DNA of 64,000 nt from a bacterium (GTDB lineage Bacteria > Planctomycetota > Planctomycetia > Planctomycetales > Planctomycetaceae), in the NCBI GenBank assembly GCA_016125225.1, contig WGME01000001.1:62001-126000 (forward strand). Direction: 5' to 3'. Below, piece after piece: positions 53,805 through 62,683 of this stretch. Below the pieces are notes generated by a model. The model was not told where the DNA came from. It did not search any database and saw nothing but the letters and a program-made list of their open reading frames with translations. Numbering within the stretch: position 1 is the first letter of the stretch; each line of letters starts with the position of its first letter. The translations under genes and the position numbers were made by a program.

Positions 53805-55295
53805 GTGAATATCGTACTGTCTGCCATCCGCAATGCTGTTGACCTGATCCTGCCGGAAGTGGCATTACTGGCCACGGTCTGCATGATTTTTCTCGCCGCG
53901 CCGTTCCTCGTCAGTGAGCGTGGCGAAGCGGCTCCGGGTCTGCGTCACCGCTGGGGCTGGTTATCGCTGATCGGTCTGTCCGTGGCGGCTTACCTGTGGA
54001 GTATCAGCGAGATTCAACCCGTCGGCCTGGGTCCGTTTCGGCTTGATGGTCTCGCATGGTTTATCCGGGGACTCAGCCTCGCCTCTGGCCTCATACTCGT
54101 GCTGGTCAATTGGAATCAGGCTGAAGATGCCCGGGCTGGCGAAACCCAGGCCTGCCTGCTCGCCATCATCGCGGGCGTAAATCTGGTTGCGGCCGCCAAC
54201 GATATCGTCGGGCTGTTCGTTGCCCTCGAACTCATCAGCATCCCGACCTATATCTTTCTGCTAATGCCTCGCCGAGATGCATTAGCTCAGGAATCGATGC
54301 TGAAGTACTTCATGCTCAGCATTTTTTCCTCGGCCACATTGCTGTTCGGTATGAGTTACCTGTATGGGCTGACGGGCACCACGCATCTCGAAGGGATCTA
54401 TGCCTCGCTGCAGGCCGGGCAGTCTCAGCCAATGCCACTGCTGGTGACAATTGCCGCCGTCATGATGATCGCCGGTCTGGCGTTTCGGCTGACGGCGGTC
54501 CCCTTCCACTTCTATGCCCCAGACGTGTTTCAGGGGGCTCCGAATTCCGTCGCGGCGATGTTGTCGTTCATCCCGAAGGTGGCTGGGTTTGTCGCCCTGT
54601 ACCGGGTTCTCGCTGTCACCATTCCCAGTGGCGACTGGTCGATGTTGTCTCTCTCCACCCCGTTATTGTGGTGGCTCGCCGTCTTGACCATGTTTGTGGG
54701 CAACTTGCTCGCCCTGCTGCAGAACGATGTCCGCCGCATGCTGGCCTTTTCCAGTGTTTCGCATGCCGGTTACATGCTGGTGGGTTTTGTCGTGGGTGAT
54801 GCCGGCACGAAAGCCATTTCCGGTTACGATGCCCTGCTGTTCTATCTGTCGGTATATGGAGCCATGACCATTGGCACTTTCGCGACACTGGCCGCGTTGA
54901 GCACTTCCAGCCGCCGGGTCAGTGCCATCTCCGACCTGGACGGTTTGAGCCAGACGCGTCCTGTCATCGCTATCGCCTTAACGTTTTTCCTCCTCAGTCT
55001 GATGGGCATGCCCTTCACGGCCGGATTTGTCGGCAAGCTGAACCTGTTTCTGGTCGCCTGGAATTCGGGGGGTGATGCCGGACAATGGCTGGCGATTTGG
55101 CTGGCCGTGAATGCTGCCATCGGAGCCTGGTATTATTTACGTCTTATTCGGGAAATGTATCTGAGCGATCCGGTGACCGAAGTCGGGCAGGAACAACAAC
55201 CCGCCGTGATGGTGGCCATCGGGCTGTGCACGCTCGCAACCATGGGCCTGTTCATGATGCCGGAATGGCTGTGGCAAGCCATTCAAAAAGTGTAA
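53805..55295 (+). CDS. nuoN: NADH-quinone oxidoreductase subunit N
   Basis: A 496-residue pump subunit ending the operon. Motifs: FVALELISIPTYIFLLMPRRDALAQESMLKYFMLSIFSSATLLFGMSYLYG, RLTAVPFHFYAPDVFQGAPNSVAAMLSFIPKVAGFVAL, NDVRRMLAFSSVSHAGYMLVGF and GMPFTAGFVGKLNLF. GTG 53805 gives MNIVLSAIRNAV. The gap after it has no clear terminator. Confidence 0.96.
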   Translation: MNIVLSAIRNAVDLILPEVALLATVCMIFLAAPFLVSERGEAAPGLRHRWGWLSLIGLSVAAYLWSISEIQPVGLGPFRLDGLAWFIRGLSLASGLILVLVNWNQAEDARAGETQACLLAIIAGVNLVAAANDIVGLFVALELISIPTYIFLLMPRRDALAQESMLKYFMLSIFSSATLLFGMSYLYGLTGTTHLEGIYASLQAGQSQPMPLLVTIAAVMMIAGLAFRLTAVPFHFYAPDVFQGAPNSVAAMLSFIPKVAGFVALYRVLAVTIPSGDWSMLSLSTPLLWWLAVLTMFVGNLLALLQNDVRRMLAFSSVSHAGYMLVGFVVGDAGTKAISGYDALLFYLSVYGAMTIGTFATLAALSTSSRRVSAISDLDGLSQTRPVIAIALTFFLLSLMGMPFTAGFVGKLNLFLVAWNSGGDAGQWLAIWLAVNAAIGAWYYLRLIREMYLSDPVTEVGQEQQPAVMVAIGLCTLATMGLFMMPEWLWQAIQKV

Positions 55296-55425
55296 AACTC
55301 TCCCCTGTACTTCCGGGTAACAATGGCCTGAGTTCGGCTCCGTGCTCGCTGACAATGGCCGTTGTTCTCTTGTTCCGTAGTCAATGCGAGTCCGTTAGGT
55401 GACGTTGACCGCGGGAACCTGTGCG

Positions 55426-56244
55426 ATGACGGTTTCTCCACCACCGATTGATCCCGCTGACCTTGCCGAATCGCCTGTTGCGGCAACGGACGACCGCGCT
55501 GCGCTGCTGCGTCAGTTCGAAACCTTCGAACGCAACTTTCGCCGCGACCACTTTGCCTTGTGGTTTTCCACGCTGATCGGCCCCTGGTTACTCACTCTTC
55601 TGGCAATTGCCGCCGTCTATCTGGTTCAGGGACCAAAGTACACACGCTTTCTCTTGGGCATGGCACTCGTTTCCTTTACCTTCGCAGGACGCTTTGTCAT
55701 TCCTCTGCAGGATGCCGCGGCGATTGGCCCACTCACTTCGCACGATCTGTTCTGGATGGTCACGTTTCAGGATGTCGTGGTCGCGCTCTTCATGGCGTTT
55801 CATGTCGGGTTTCTGTTCAAGTTGCCGTGGATCGGCCCGAAGTTTCTCGAACTGACCGCCGACGGAGAAATGATCCTCAGCCTACAACCGTGGATGCGGC
55901 GACTAACGTTCGGGGGCCTCATCGCCTTCATTGCCTTTCCCCTCGCGGCAACCGGTAGCGTCGGCGGAGCCATCTTCGGACGGCTGTTGGGGCTCAGTCG
56001 CTGGGCCACATTCTGGGGCAGCGTCATTGGGGCGGCCATCGGCAACGCGGCCATGTTGTACGGCTCTCAAATTGTGCTCCATTACTTGCCGGAAGACTCT
56101 TGGGCCGTGAGGCTCGGCGGTCCACTGGTGGTCCTCGCCATCATCGTGCTGCTGGAACGCCGTTATTCGTCGATGAAACGGCAATTCCTGAAAGATCGTG
56201 ATCAGCCGCCGACCGTGTCCACGCCACCCGAGGCTTTGGTGTAA
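55426..56244 (+). CDS. Membrane protein, small multidrug export (PF06695)-like
   Basis: A 272-residue membrane protein with about six helices. After a hydrophilic start (about 1-45) comes [27 protein letters not shown], then [53 protein letters not shown], which resembles Sm_multidrug_ex proteins, and a Gly-rich [13 protein letters not shown]. The transported compound is unknown. ATG 55426 has GGGA upstream; GTG 55399 is the alternative. Confidence 0.65.
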   Translation: MTVSPPPIDPADLAESPVAATDDRAALLRQFETFERNFRRDHFALWFSTLIGPWLLTLLAIAAVYLVQGPKYTRFLLGMALVSFTFAGRFVIPLQDAAAIGPLTSHDLFWMVTFQDVVVALFMAFHVGFLFKLPWIGPKFLELTADGEMILSLQPWMRRLTFGGLIAFIAFPLAATGSVGGAIFGRLLGLSRWATFWGSVIGAAIGNAAMLYGSQIVLHYLPEDSWAVRLGGPLVVLAIIVLLERRYSSMKRQFLKDRDQPPTVSTPPEALV

Positions 56245-56335
56245 TGGTCGGTCGGTTGCCGAAGTCACCGAAAACGGGTTACGCTCGAACTCTGCGAATG
56301 TCACTAACTGTTCGAATTGTGAGGAGTTGCTGTCG

Positions 56336-57325
56336 ATGACTGCCCCGCTGCATGTCGCGATCACCGGAGCTGCCGGCCAGATCGGTTATGCCATGACGTT
56401 CCGTATTGCGTCTGGCGAAATCTTTGGTGCCCATCGTCCGGTGGTGCTGCATTTGATCGAAGTGCCCCCCGTGATGCCCGCCCTCGATGGCGTGCACATG
56501 GAACTCGATGACTGTGCATTCCCCACATTGGCCGGTGTTGAAAAGTACGACAGCGACCACTTGGAACAGGCCTTCGCCAATTGCAACTGGGTGCTGCTCG
56601 TCGGCAGTGTGCCCCGCAAGCAGGGGATGGAACGTAGTGACCTGATTCGCATCAACGGCCCCATCTTTACGAACACCGGCAAGGCCATTAACGCCGCCGC
56701 AGCCAAAGACGTGCGCGTCGTCGTGGTCGGCAACCCCTGCAACACCAACTGCCTGATTGCGATGTCGCACGCTCCCGACGTGCCGAAGGACCGTTGGTTC
56801 GCCATGACCCGGCTCGATCAGAACCGTGCTCAGGCACAACTGGCCCAGAAAGCCGGTCGTCCGGTTGCCGCCGTTTCCAATCTCGCGATCTGGGGGAACC
56901 ATTCGGCGACTCAGTATCCCGACTTTGTGAACGCCAAGATCGATGGCCGTCCTGTCACCGAAGTGATCACCGATCACGCCTGGTTGAAGGGCGATTTCAT
57001 CAGCACGGTGCAGCAGCGCGGGGCTGCGGTCATCAAGGCCCGTGGTGCTTCCAGTGCCGCTTCCGCCGCGAATGCCTGCCTCGACACCGTGAAGAGCATC
57101 ATCACACCGACTCCGGCCGGAAGCTGTGCGAGTGCCGCGGTCTTCACCGATGGCAAGTACGGGATTGATGCCGGTCTGATGTGCGGGTTACCCATCTCCA
57201 GCGATGGCGAAAACTGGCGCGTGCTCGATGGTTTCCACATCGATGACTTCAGCCGGTCGGCCATTCAGAAGACCGTCGACGAATTGAAGCAGGAACGGGA
57301 CACCGTCAAAGACCTGCTGCCGTAA
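56336..57325 (+). CDS. mdh: Malate dehydrogenase (NAD)
   Basis: A 329-residue enzyme of the cytosolic-type MDH group. NAD binding [14 protein letters not shown], catalytic loop [40 protein letters not shown] and the proton-relay His in [12 protein letters not shown] are present. It interconverts malate and oxaloacetate in the citric acid cycle. GAGGAG lies nine bases before ATG 56336. A bidirectional hairpin terminator separates it from mcsB. Confidence 0.96.
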   Translation: MTAPLHVAITGAAGQIGYAMTFRIASGEIFGAHRPVVLHLIEVPPVMPALDGVHMELDDCAFPTLAGVEKYDSDHLEQAFANCNWVLLVGSVPRKQGMERSDLIRINGPIFTNTGKAINAAAAKDVRVVVVGNPCNTNCLIAMSHAPDVPKDRWFAMTRLDQNRAQAQLAQKAGRPVAAVSNLAIWGNHSATQYPDFVNAKIDGRPVTEVITDHAWLKGDFISTVQQRGAAVIKARGASSAASAANACLDTVKSIITPTPAGSCASAAVFTDGKYGIDAGLMCGLPISSDGENWRVLDGFHIDDFSRSAIQKTVDELKQERDTVKDLLP

Positions 57326-57354
57326 TTCGGCCTCTTCAATAGCCAGAAACAACA

Positions 57355-57386
57355 GAAGCCCAGGGAACGCTTTCCCTGGGCTTCTT
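57355..57386. terminator. GAAGCCCAGGGAT-type hairpin, copy F
   Basis: Perfect 13-bp stem: GAAGCCCAGGGAA and TTCCCTGGGCTTC around CGCT, followed by TT. It lies between the convergent mdh and mcsB genes. Confidence 0.82.
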
Positions 57387-57411
57387 GCATTCAATGTGCC
57401 ATTATTGCGGC

Positions 57412-58479
57412 TCAGTTTTCGCTGGGGCGTTCCTGATTAAGCTGCTGCCGGATATAGGCGGCCCGAATTACATTCCGCTCGGCGGATTCCAGGCGTTCAT
57501 GTCGCAGCTTCTGCAAGTGGGCCGGCTGCGTGTGAATGAACAATTCGTTGACCGTGGCCACATCGATATCGTCCACCAGTTCCAGATTGATGCCGAGACG
57601 CACGCTCGACAAAAGGTGCATCGTCTCTTCGGAACTGATGGTTTGCGCGTGCTTGAGATTGCCATAGGCCCGGCTGACCTGATCGTGCAAACCACGACGG
57701 TTATCTTTCACCAGGGCGGTGCGGCCACGGCGTTCGTAATTCAGAATATTCGGAATCACATCTTTAATGGTGGCGATGATCTCTTCTTCGCTCTTGCCGA
57801 GGGTCGCCTGATTCGACACCTGGTAGAAGTCGCCCATCGCCTGGCTCCCTTCTCCATAAAGCCCACGGACTGCGAGGCCGATCTTCTGCAAGGCCTGGAA
57901 GACCTTCTGAATCTCTTTGGTCAATACCAGTGCGGGCAGGTGCAGCAGTACGCTTACGCGAATGCCCGTGCCGACATTGGTCGGGCAGGCGGTCAGGTAA
58001 CCGAGTTTCTCGCTGAATGCGTAATTGACTTCTGCTTCGATCGCATCATCGATGGCATTGATTTCCTGCCAGCAGTCATCGAGCGCCAGACCACTGCGAA
58101 GCACCTGCATGCGCAAATGATCTTCCTCATTCACCATCAGGCTGATGCTCTCTCCGGCAGAGACACCGACGCCGCGCCGACCATGCCCTTCCGAGAGTTC
58201 CCGACTGATAAGTTGCCGTTCGACCAGAAACTGTCGATCGAGTGTTTCCAGCTGGTCCACGCGAATATAGTCGAGTGTCCGTCCGGCGGGTTTCTGTTCA
58301 ATCTGAGAGCGCAGCAGGGCTTCCACTTCCGCACGCACCGAATCGGACGCGCGATTGGGAAAGGGATATTGAGCCAGGTTACGGGCCAGACGAATCCGAC
58401 TCGACATCACAATATCGGATTCGGGGCCAGTCCCGCGGAGCCACTCGCCTCCGGTTTGTGAGAGAGACTCCAGGTCCAC
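57412..58479 (-). CDS. mcsB: Protein-arginine kinase McsB
   Basis: A 355-residue phosphagen-kinase-fold enzyme that phosphorylates protein arginines. Motifs: VMSSRIRLARNLAQYPFP, LMVNEEDHLRMQVL, LTACPTNVGTGIRVSVLLHLPAL and VRGLYGEGSQAMGDFYQVSNQ. The C-terminal pArg pocket motif, known as RDxxRA, reads RNVIRA here. The GTG at 58479 has AGGAG six bases upstream and begins MDLESLSQT; TTG 58485 would leave no spacing. It is downstream of mcsA in one operon. Confidence 0.93.
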   Translation of the reverse strand: MDLESLSQTGGEWLRGTGPESDIVMSSRIRLARNLAQYPFPNRASDSVRAEVEALLRSQIEQKPAGRTLDYIRVDQLETLDRQFLVERQLISRELSEGHGRRGVGVSAGESISLMVNEEDHLRMQVLRSGLALDDCWQEINAIDDAIEAEVNYAFSEKLGYLTACPTNVGTGIRVSVLLHLPALVLTKEIQKVFQALQKIGLAVRGLYGEGSQAMGDFYQVSNQATLGKSEEEIIATIKDVIPNILNYERRGRTALVKDNRRGLHDQVSRAYGNLKHAQTISSEETMHLLSSVRLGINLELVDDIDVATVNELFIHTQPAHLQKLRHERLESAERNVIRAAYIRQQLNQERPSEN

Positions 58480-58539
58480 ACCCAACTCCTCATGTCCGAT
58501 GCTTCCGGACGGTTAACGCAGCCCACACAGACCGATTGT

Positions 58540-59052
58540 CTATTCGGAGGGCTTTGATCCCATTTGCGATTCCAGTTGCTGAATCTCATCACGCAACCGG
58601 GCCGCTTCCTCGTACAACTCATCGTCCACGGCGGTCTTGAGTCGATTGCGCAGCTTCACCAGACGGAACTGAAACTGACTGGCATCAGGCGCCCGCTTCG
58701 GCACTTTTCCGACGTGCTGTACCTCGCCATGGATGTTTTCCAGCAGAGGCAGCAACTCATCCTGAAAGGCGACATAGTCGTGGGCACAACCCAAACGTCC
58801 CTGACTGCGAAACTCTTTGAACGTGATACCGCAGCTCGGGCAAACCTGCTCGTCGGCCTCGGAGGTCGTATCGGAAAGCTGAGCCTTAACCGACGCCGGA
58901 GCTTCCACCGGCGATTCCTCGGACTCGGCCTGCGTGGGATTCAAATAGTCCTTGGCGCACGACTCACACAAATGCAGCGCCTGCACATCACCATCGCGAA
59001 TTTCCGTGATATGCAGTACCGCAGGTTTTGAACAGCGACCGCACTTCTTCAT
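58540..59052 (-). CDS. mcsA: McsA-like zinc-finger activator of McsB
   Basis: A 170-residue protein. Two zinc-type cysteine pairs at the start (CGRC and CESCA), then CPSCGITFKEFRSQGRLGCAHDYVAF, and a C-terminal UvrB/UvrC-type motif (VKLRNRLKTAVDDELYEEAARLRDEIQQLESQ). McsA binds and activates McsB in Firmicutes. The pair mcsA-mcsB is intact. ATG 59052 is clear; the promoter lies 44 bp upstream. Confidence 0.93.
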   Translation of the reverse strand: MKKCGRCSKPAVLHITEIRDGDVQALHLCESCAKDYLNPTQAESEESPVEAPASVKAQLSDTTSEADEQVCPSCGITFKEFRSQGRLGCAHDYVAFQDELLPLLENIHGEVQHVGKVPKRAPDASQFQFRLVKLRNRLKTAVDDELYEEAARLRDEIQQLESQMGSKPSE

Positions 59053-59095
59053 CGGCCAGCCAGCTTTCTTCAGCGCCTACCAAATGACTTTTTGA

Positions 59096-59123
59096 ATTCT
59101 AACGGTACGGGGGTGCTCGTCAA
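59096..59123 (-). promoter_or_regulatory. mcsA-mcsB promoter
   Basis: On the minus strand TTGACG (59118-59123), 16-bp spacer, TAGAAT (59096-59101), 44 bp before the mcsA ATG. It repeats the TTGACx-16-TAGAAT layout of the blaI promoter. No CtsR-type direct repeat is seen. Confidence 0.6.
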
Positions 59124-59215
59124 GGCACTAGGGCGAATCACTCAAATGCGCAAGTTCTCTCACTGAAAGTGGATGTGGCTCCAAAACACACGAGGACCGT
59201 GACTATGGCGTCGGC

Positions 59216-59995
59216 TTAGTTCCAGGCGGCAGGCGTTTCCAGAAGACTGCGGACGCGTCGCAAGCGCATCAGGCGTCCCGTCGCCCGCTGTTGCCAGCCG
59301 GTTTCCCCCGCGACGCGGAAATGCTCCGCCGCCTTGGCGAGGCAACGCTCGGCGGCTCGCAAACGATCCGCCTGCTGCAGGAATTCGGCCAGATTCACCA
59401 AATCCCGAGCGGCAAATGCGAAATTCTGTTGTGCCAGATGCGTCCGATACGCCTGCTTCAAGTGACGGATTGCGGGACGCAATTCTCCCCGCAAACCACA
59501 GAGCAAACCTTGAGTGGCCTCGATCGTTCCCGGCCAGATTTCACGATCGTCGACATCCTCAACCGCTTCCAGCATCATTTCCGCCAACTCATATGAGCCC
59601 GCGGCCAATGCGTCATTCGCCAGATGCAGCAAGTCTTCCGGTCCGCAATCGTCCTGCCACATCAGCGACCGCTGCTGAAACCGGCGGGCCAGTTCGAAAT
59701 CTCCCAGATCCCGGTAGATCGCTGACAGATTATGATAGACCGCTGCGAGCAGGTCACGCCGACCAGCCGCCTGGGCCGTGTCGATCACCTGAGTCCATTC
59801 CTGAATGGCACGATTCCAATGGCCACGCTCGGCGTATTGGGTGCCTAAAGACAGGCGAATTTCCGGGGCGCCGGTCGAATCGGCGGCAGATCGCAAGGTG
59901 ACTTCGGCATCGTGCCAGCGCCCTGCAGAAAGTAAGTTCTCAACGGTGGTCCAAAGGGCAGAAAACTCTGCCGGACTGATACTCGACGACAGCAT
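59216..59995 (-). CDS. Tetratricopeptide-repeat protein
   Basis: A 259-residue cytoplasmic helical protein. TPR-like units include LLSAGRWHDAEVTLRSAAD, QYAERGHWNRAIQEWTQVIDTAQAAG, LAAVYHNLSAIYRDLGDFELARRFQQRSL and DLVNLAEFLQQADRLRAAERCLAKAAEHF. No catalytic motif is present. Its partner is unknown. It is divergent from groES. Confidence 0.8.
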   Translation of the reverse strand: MLSSSISPAEFSALWTTVENLLSAGRWHDAEVTLRSAADSTGAPEIRLSLGTQYAERGHWNRAIQEWTQVIDTAQAAGRRDLLAAVYHNLSAIYRDLGDFELARRFQQRSLMWQDDCGPEDLLHLANDALAAGSYELAEMMLEAVEDVDDREIWPGTIEATQGLLCGLRGELRPAIRHLKQAYRTHLAQQNFAFAARDLVNLAEFLQQADRLRAAERCLAKAAEHFRVAGETGWQQRATGRLMRLRRVRSLLETPAAWN

Positions 59996-60451
59996 TCGCT
60001 CGTTCCTCTAGGCTGGGCCTACGCAGTACCACGAGCGTGGCCGTTGGATCGATCCGTCTCCCAACAGCAGAATGCGACCTGAGATACTGGACAAGCTTTA
60101 CCGAAAGATCGCATTTTGTCAAGTCGCAAACAAAACACCCAAAACCCCGGATCAACCAATCAACCGACCGGGGTGTGAAGCTGAGTGACGGACTGAAGAT
60201 TCACAGCATGTCTCACTGAAGATGGTCCTGCTGTGTGCTGCCAGTTTGGCAGAGGAGTCAGTCCCCGGTCAGCGGTTTTCCGTCAGCATGGCAGCAACTG
60301 CCGTCTGAGCATTTTCCCTTTGTAGTTTATCCGAAACGACTTGCGCTTCGTATGATCAAATGGCGCGCGATTCGCAATGCAGTTTGGGCACTTGCTCCCG
60401 TAATGACGTACTGCCCCGTGGGGCGTGATAGCAGCAGCTGAGGAGATTTGC
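59996..60451. other. Intergenic region upstream of groES
   Basis: 456 bp between the divergent TPR gene and groES hold no convincing gene. No CIRCE (TTAGCACTC/GAGTGCTAA) or sigma-32-type promoter is seen. A weak -10 TATGAT (60351-60356) is present without a good -35. A 6-bp CCCCGG/CCGGGG pairing lies around 60155-60178. Confidence 0.45.
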
Positions 60452-60772
60452 ATGGCGAAGAAAGCAGACAAGGCGTCGGTCGATTTGAAGCTCGTCCCCC
60501 TGGGTGACCGCGTGGTGGTGAAACGCGCCGCCGCTGAGAGCAAGACAGCCGGGGGCATTGTGCTGCCTGATTCTGCCACTGATAAGCCCCAACGCGGCGA
60601 AGTGCTGGCGGTCGGCGAAGGCCACGTCAAAAACAGCGGCCTGCACGTGCCCCTCACCGTGAAAGCGGGCAACCTGGTGATCTTCAGCTCCTACGCGGGC
60701 GATGAGTTCAAGGTCGGCGACGAGAGCTACCTGCTCATGCGCGAGTCCGACATTCTGGCCGTTTACGGTTGA
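60452..60772 (+). CDS. groES: Co-chaperonin GroES
   Basis: A 106-residue Cpn10. [46 protein letters not shown] is the core with the mobile loop, and [31 protein letters not shown] the end. A short basic leader [10 protein letters not shown] is added. GAGGAG lies before ATG 60452; the GTG at 60425 is an in-frame shadow. It caps GroEL. Confidence 0.97.
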   Translation: MAKKADKASVDLKLVPLGDRVVVKRAAAESKTAGGIVLPDSATDKPQRGEVLAVGEGHVKNSGLHVPLTVKAGNLVIFSSYAGDEFKVGDESYLLMRESDILAVYG

Positions 60773-60908
60773 GACGTATCAGGACATGGGATGTCGGGAA
60801 TCAGTCGTTCTTCGCTGAATCTTGCCTGACACCCGAGACCTGACACCCTGCTCGAACCCTGACCTCTAATACGCAACACCTAAGACATCTCCGACGGAAC
60901 CAATTCCC

Positions 60909-62528
60909 ATGGCAAAAATGCTGGCCTTTGATCAGGAAGCCCAAGAGGCAATGCGCCGGGGCGTCCAGAAACTCGCGAAGACCGTTCGCGTGACTCTCGG
61001 CCCCCGCGGTCGCAACGTCATCATCGAAAAGAGCTTCGGCTCGCCCACCGTCACCAAGGACGGTGTCACCGTCGCCCGGGAAATCGAACTGCCGGACAAG
61101 TTCGAAGACATGGGTGCCCGCATGGTCCGTGAAGTGGCCAGCAAGACCAGCGACATCGCTGGCGACGGCACCACCACCGCCACCGTGCTCGCCGAAGCCA
61201 TTTACTGCGAAGGCCTCAAGGCCGTTGTCGCCGGGGTCAACCCGATCGACATGAAACGCGGCATGGACAAGGCCGTCGAACTGATTACCGCCAAGCTGAA
61301 GAGCATGGCGATCAAGTGCGATAAGAAGGAAGCCATTGCCCAGGTCGGTACTGTGGCCGCCAACGGCGATACCACCATCGGCAAGATCCTCGCCGACGCC
61401 ATGGAAAAGGTCGGTAAAGACGGCGTGATCACCGTCGAAGAAGGCAAGTCGCTCGAAACCAACTTCGAAGTCGTCGAAGGGATGCAGTTCGATCGCGGCT
61501 ACCTCTCGCCCTACTTCGTCACCGATCCGCAATCGATGGAAGCCGTCCTCGAAGACGCTTACATCCTGATCCACGAAAAGAAGATCAGCAACATCAAGGA
61601 TCTCGTGCCGGTTCTGGAAAAGGTCGTCCAGTCGGGCAAGCCTTTGCTGATCATCGCGGAAGACGTGGAAGGGGAAGCCCTCGCCACCCTCGTCATCAAC
61701 AAGCTGCGTGGCACTTTCAAGATTGCCGCCGTGAAGGCCCCCGGTTACGGCGACCGTCGCAAGGCCATGCTGCAAGACATTGCGATTATGGTCGGTGGTC
61801 AGGCGATCTTCGAAGACCTCGGCATCCAGCTCGAAAACGTCCAGCTGTCGGACCTCGGCCGTGCCAAGCGGATCGTGATCGACAAGGACAACACCACCAT
61901 CATCGAAGGCTTGGGTAAGTCGGCCGACATTAAGTCCCGCACCGAGCAGATTCGTCGCGAACTCGCCAACAGCAGCAGCGACTATGATCGCGAAAAGCTG
62001 GAAGAGCGGATCGCCAAGCTCTCGGGCGGTGTGGCTCAGGTTAACGTCGGGGCCGCGACCGAAAGCGAAATGAAAGAGAAGAAGGCCCGCGTGGAAGACG
62101 CCCTGCACGCCACCCGTGCAGCCGTGGAAGAAGGCATTCTTCCCGGTGGCGGTGTCGCCTTGCTGCGAGCCTCGATCGGTGCCAAGTCCGAGGGTTTGAA
62201 CACCGACGAAGTGGTCGGCTTCAACATCATCGTGAGGGCCTGCCGTGCTCCGCTGACTCAGATTTCCAACAACGCCGGTGTCGATGGTGCCGTCATCGCC
62301 GAGAAGGTTTCCAACCTGAAGGGCAATGAAGGCTACAACGCTGCCACCGGCGAATACGAAGATCTGGTCAAGGCCGGGATTATCGACCCCGCCAAGGTGA
62401 CCCGCAGTGCCCTGCAGAACGCCGCCAGCGTTTCGACCCTGCTCCTCACCAGCGATGCCCTCATCGCCGAGAAGCCGAAAGACGACGACAAGAAAGCCGG
62501 CCACGGCCACGACGACGACATGTACTAA
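60909..62528 (+). CDS. groEL: Chaperonin GroEL
   Basis: A 539-residue Cpn60. [59 protein letters not shown] and [11 protein letters not shown] mark the ATPase and apical domains. The tail is [19 protein letters not shown] instead of the GGM repeat of E. coli GroEL. It is 136 bp behind groES, a larger gap than usual, and a hairpin terminator follows. Confidence 0.98.
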   Translation: MAKMLAFDQEAQEAMRRGVQKLAKTVRVTLGPRGRNVIIEKSFGSPTVTKDGVTVAREIELPDKFEDMGARMVREVASKTSDIAGDGTTTATVLAEAIYCEGLKAVVAGVNPIDMKRGMDKAVELITAKLKSMAIKCDKKEAIAQVGTVAANGDTTIGKILADAMEKVGKDGVITVEEGKSLETNFEVVEGMQFDRGYLSPYFVTDPQSMEAVLEDAYILIHEKKISNIKDLVPVLEKVVQSGKPLLIIAEDVEGEALATLVINKLRGTFKIAAVKAPGYGDRRKAMLQDIAIMVGGQAIFEDLGIQLENVQLSDLGRAKRIVIDKDNTTIIEGLGKSADIKSRTEQIRRELANSSSDYDREKLEERIAKLSGGVAQVNVGAATESEMKEKKARVEDALHATRAAVEEGILPGGGVALLRASIGAKSEGLNTDEVVGFNIIVRACRAPLTQISNNAGVDGAVIAEKVSNLKGNEGYNAATGEYEDLVKAGIIDPAKVTRSALQNAASVSTLLLTSDALIAEKPKDDDKKAGHGHDDDMY

Positions 62529-62564
62529 TCGTCGCGGATAATGTCCGGCTTTGATGCACATCCA

Positions 62565-62598
62565 GAAGCCCAGGGATTGCGATCCCTGGGCTTCTTTT
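62565..62598. terminator. GAAGCCCAGGGAT-type hairpin, copy G
   Basis: Perfect 13-bp stem GAAGCCCAGGGAT/ATCCCTGGGCTTC around TGCG, followed by TTTT: a classical intrinsic terminator 36 bp after groEL. It is the best-formed of the seven copies. Confidence 0.85.
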
Positions 62599-62683
62599 GC
62601 GCGCGGTGTGTGTTCGGTTGTGACTCTCGGTATGCTGGTAACGCGGTGCTCGGCTCACCAGTTACGCTGCTTCGGGATGTTGC

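Noticed and set aside
57385-58461. A 358-residue plus-strand frame over mcsB
   Set aside because: The minus strand carries clear McsB motifs; the plus product matches nothing known.
59996-60451. A CIRCE heat-shock element before groES
   Set aside because: I looked for TTAGCACTC and GAGTGCTAA and found neither.
60801-62561. A 586-residue open frame on the minus strand over groEL
   Set aside because: It is antisense to a certain groEL and has no family signature; long open frames opposite genes follow from the GC-rich codon use here.
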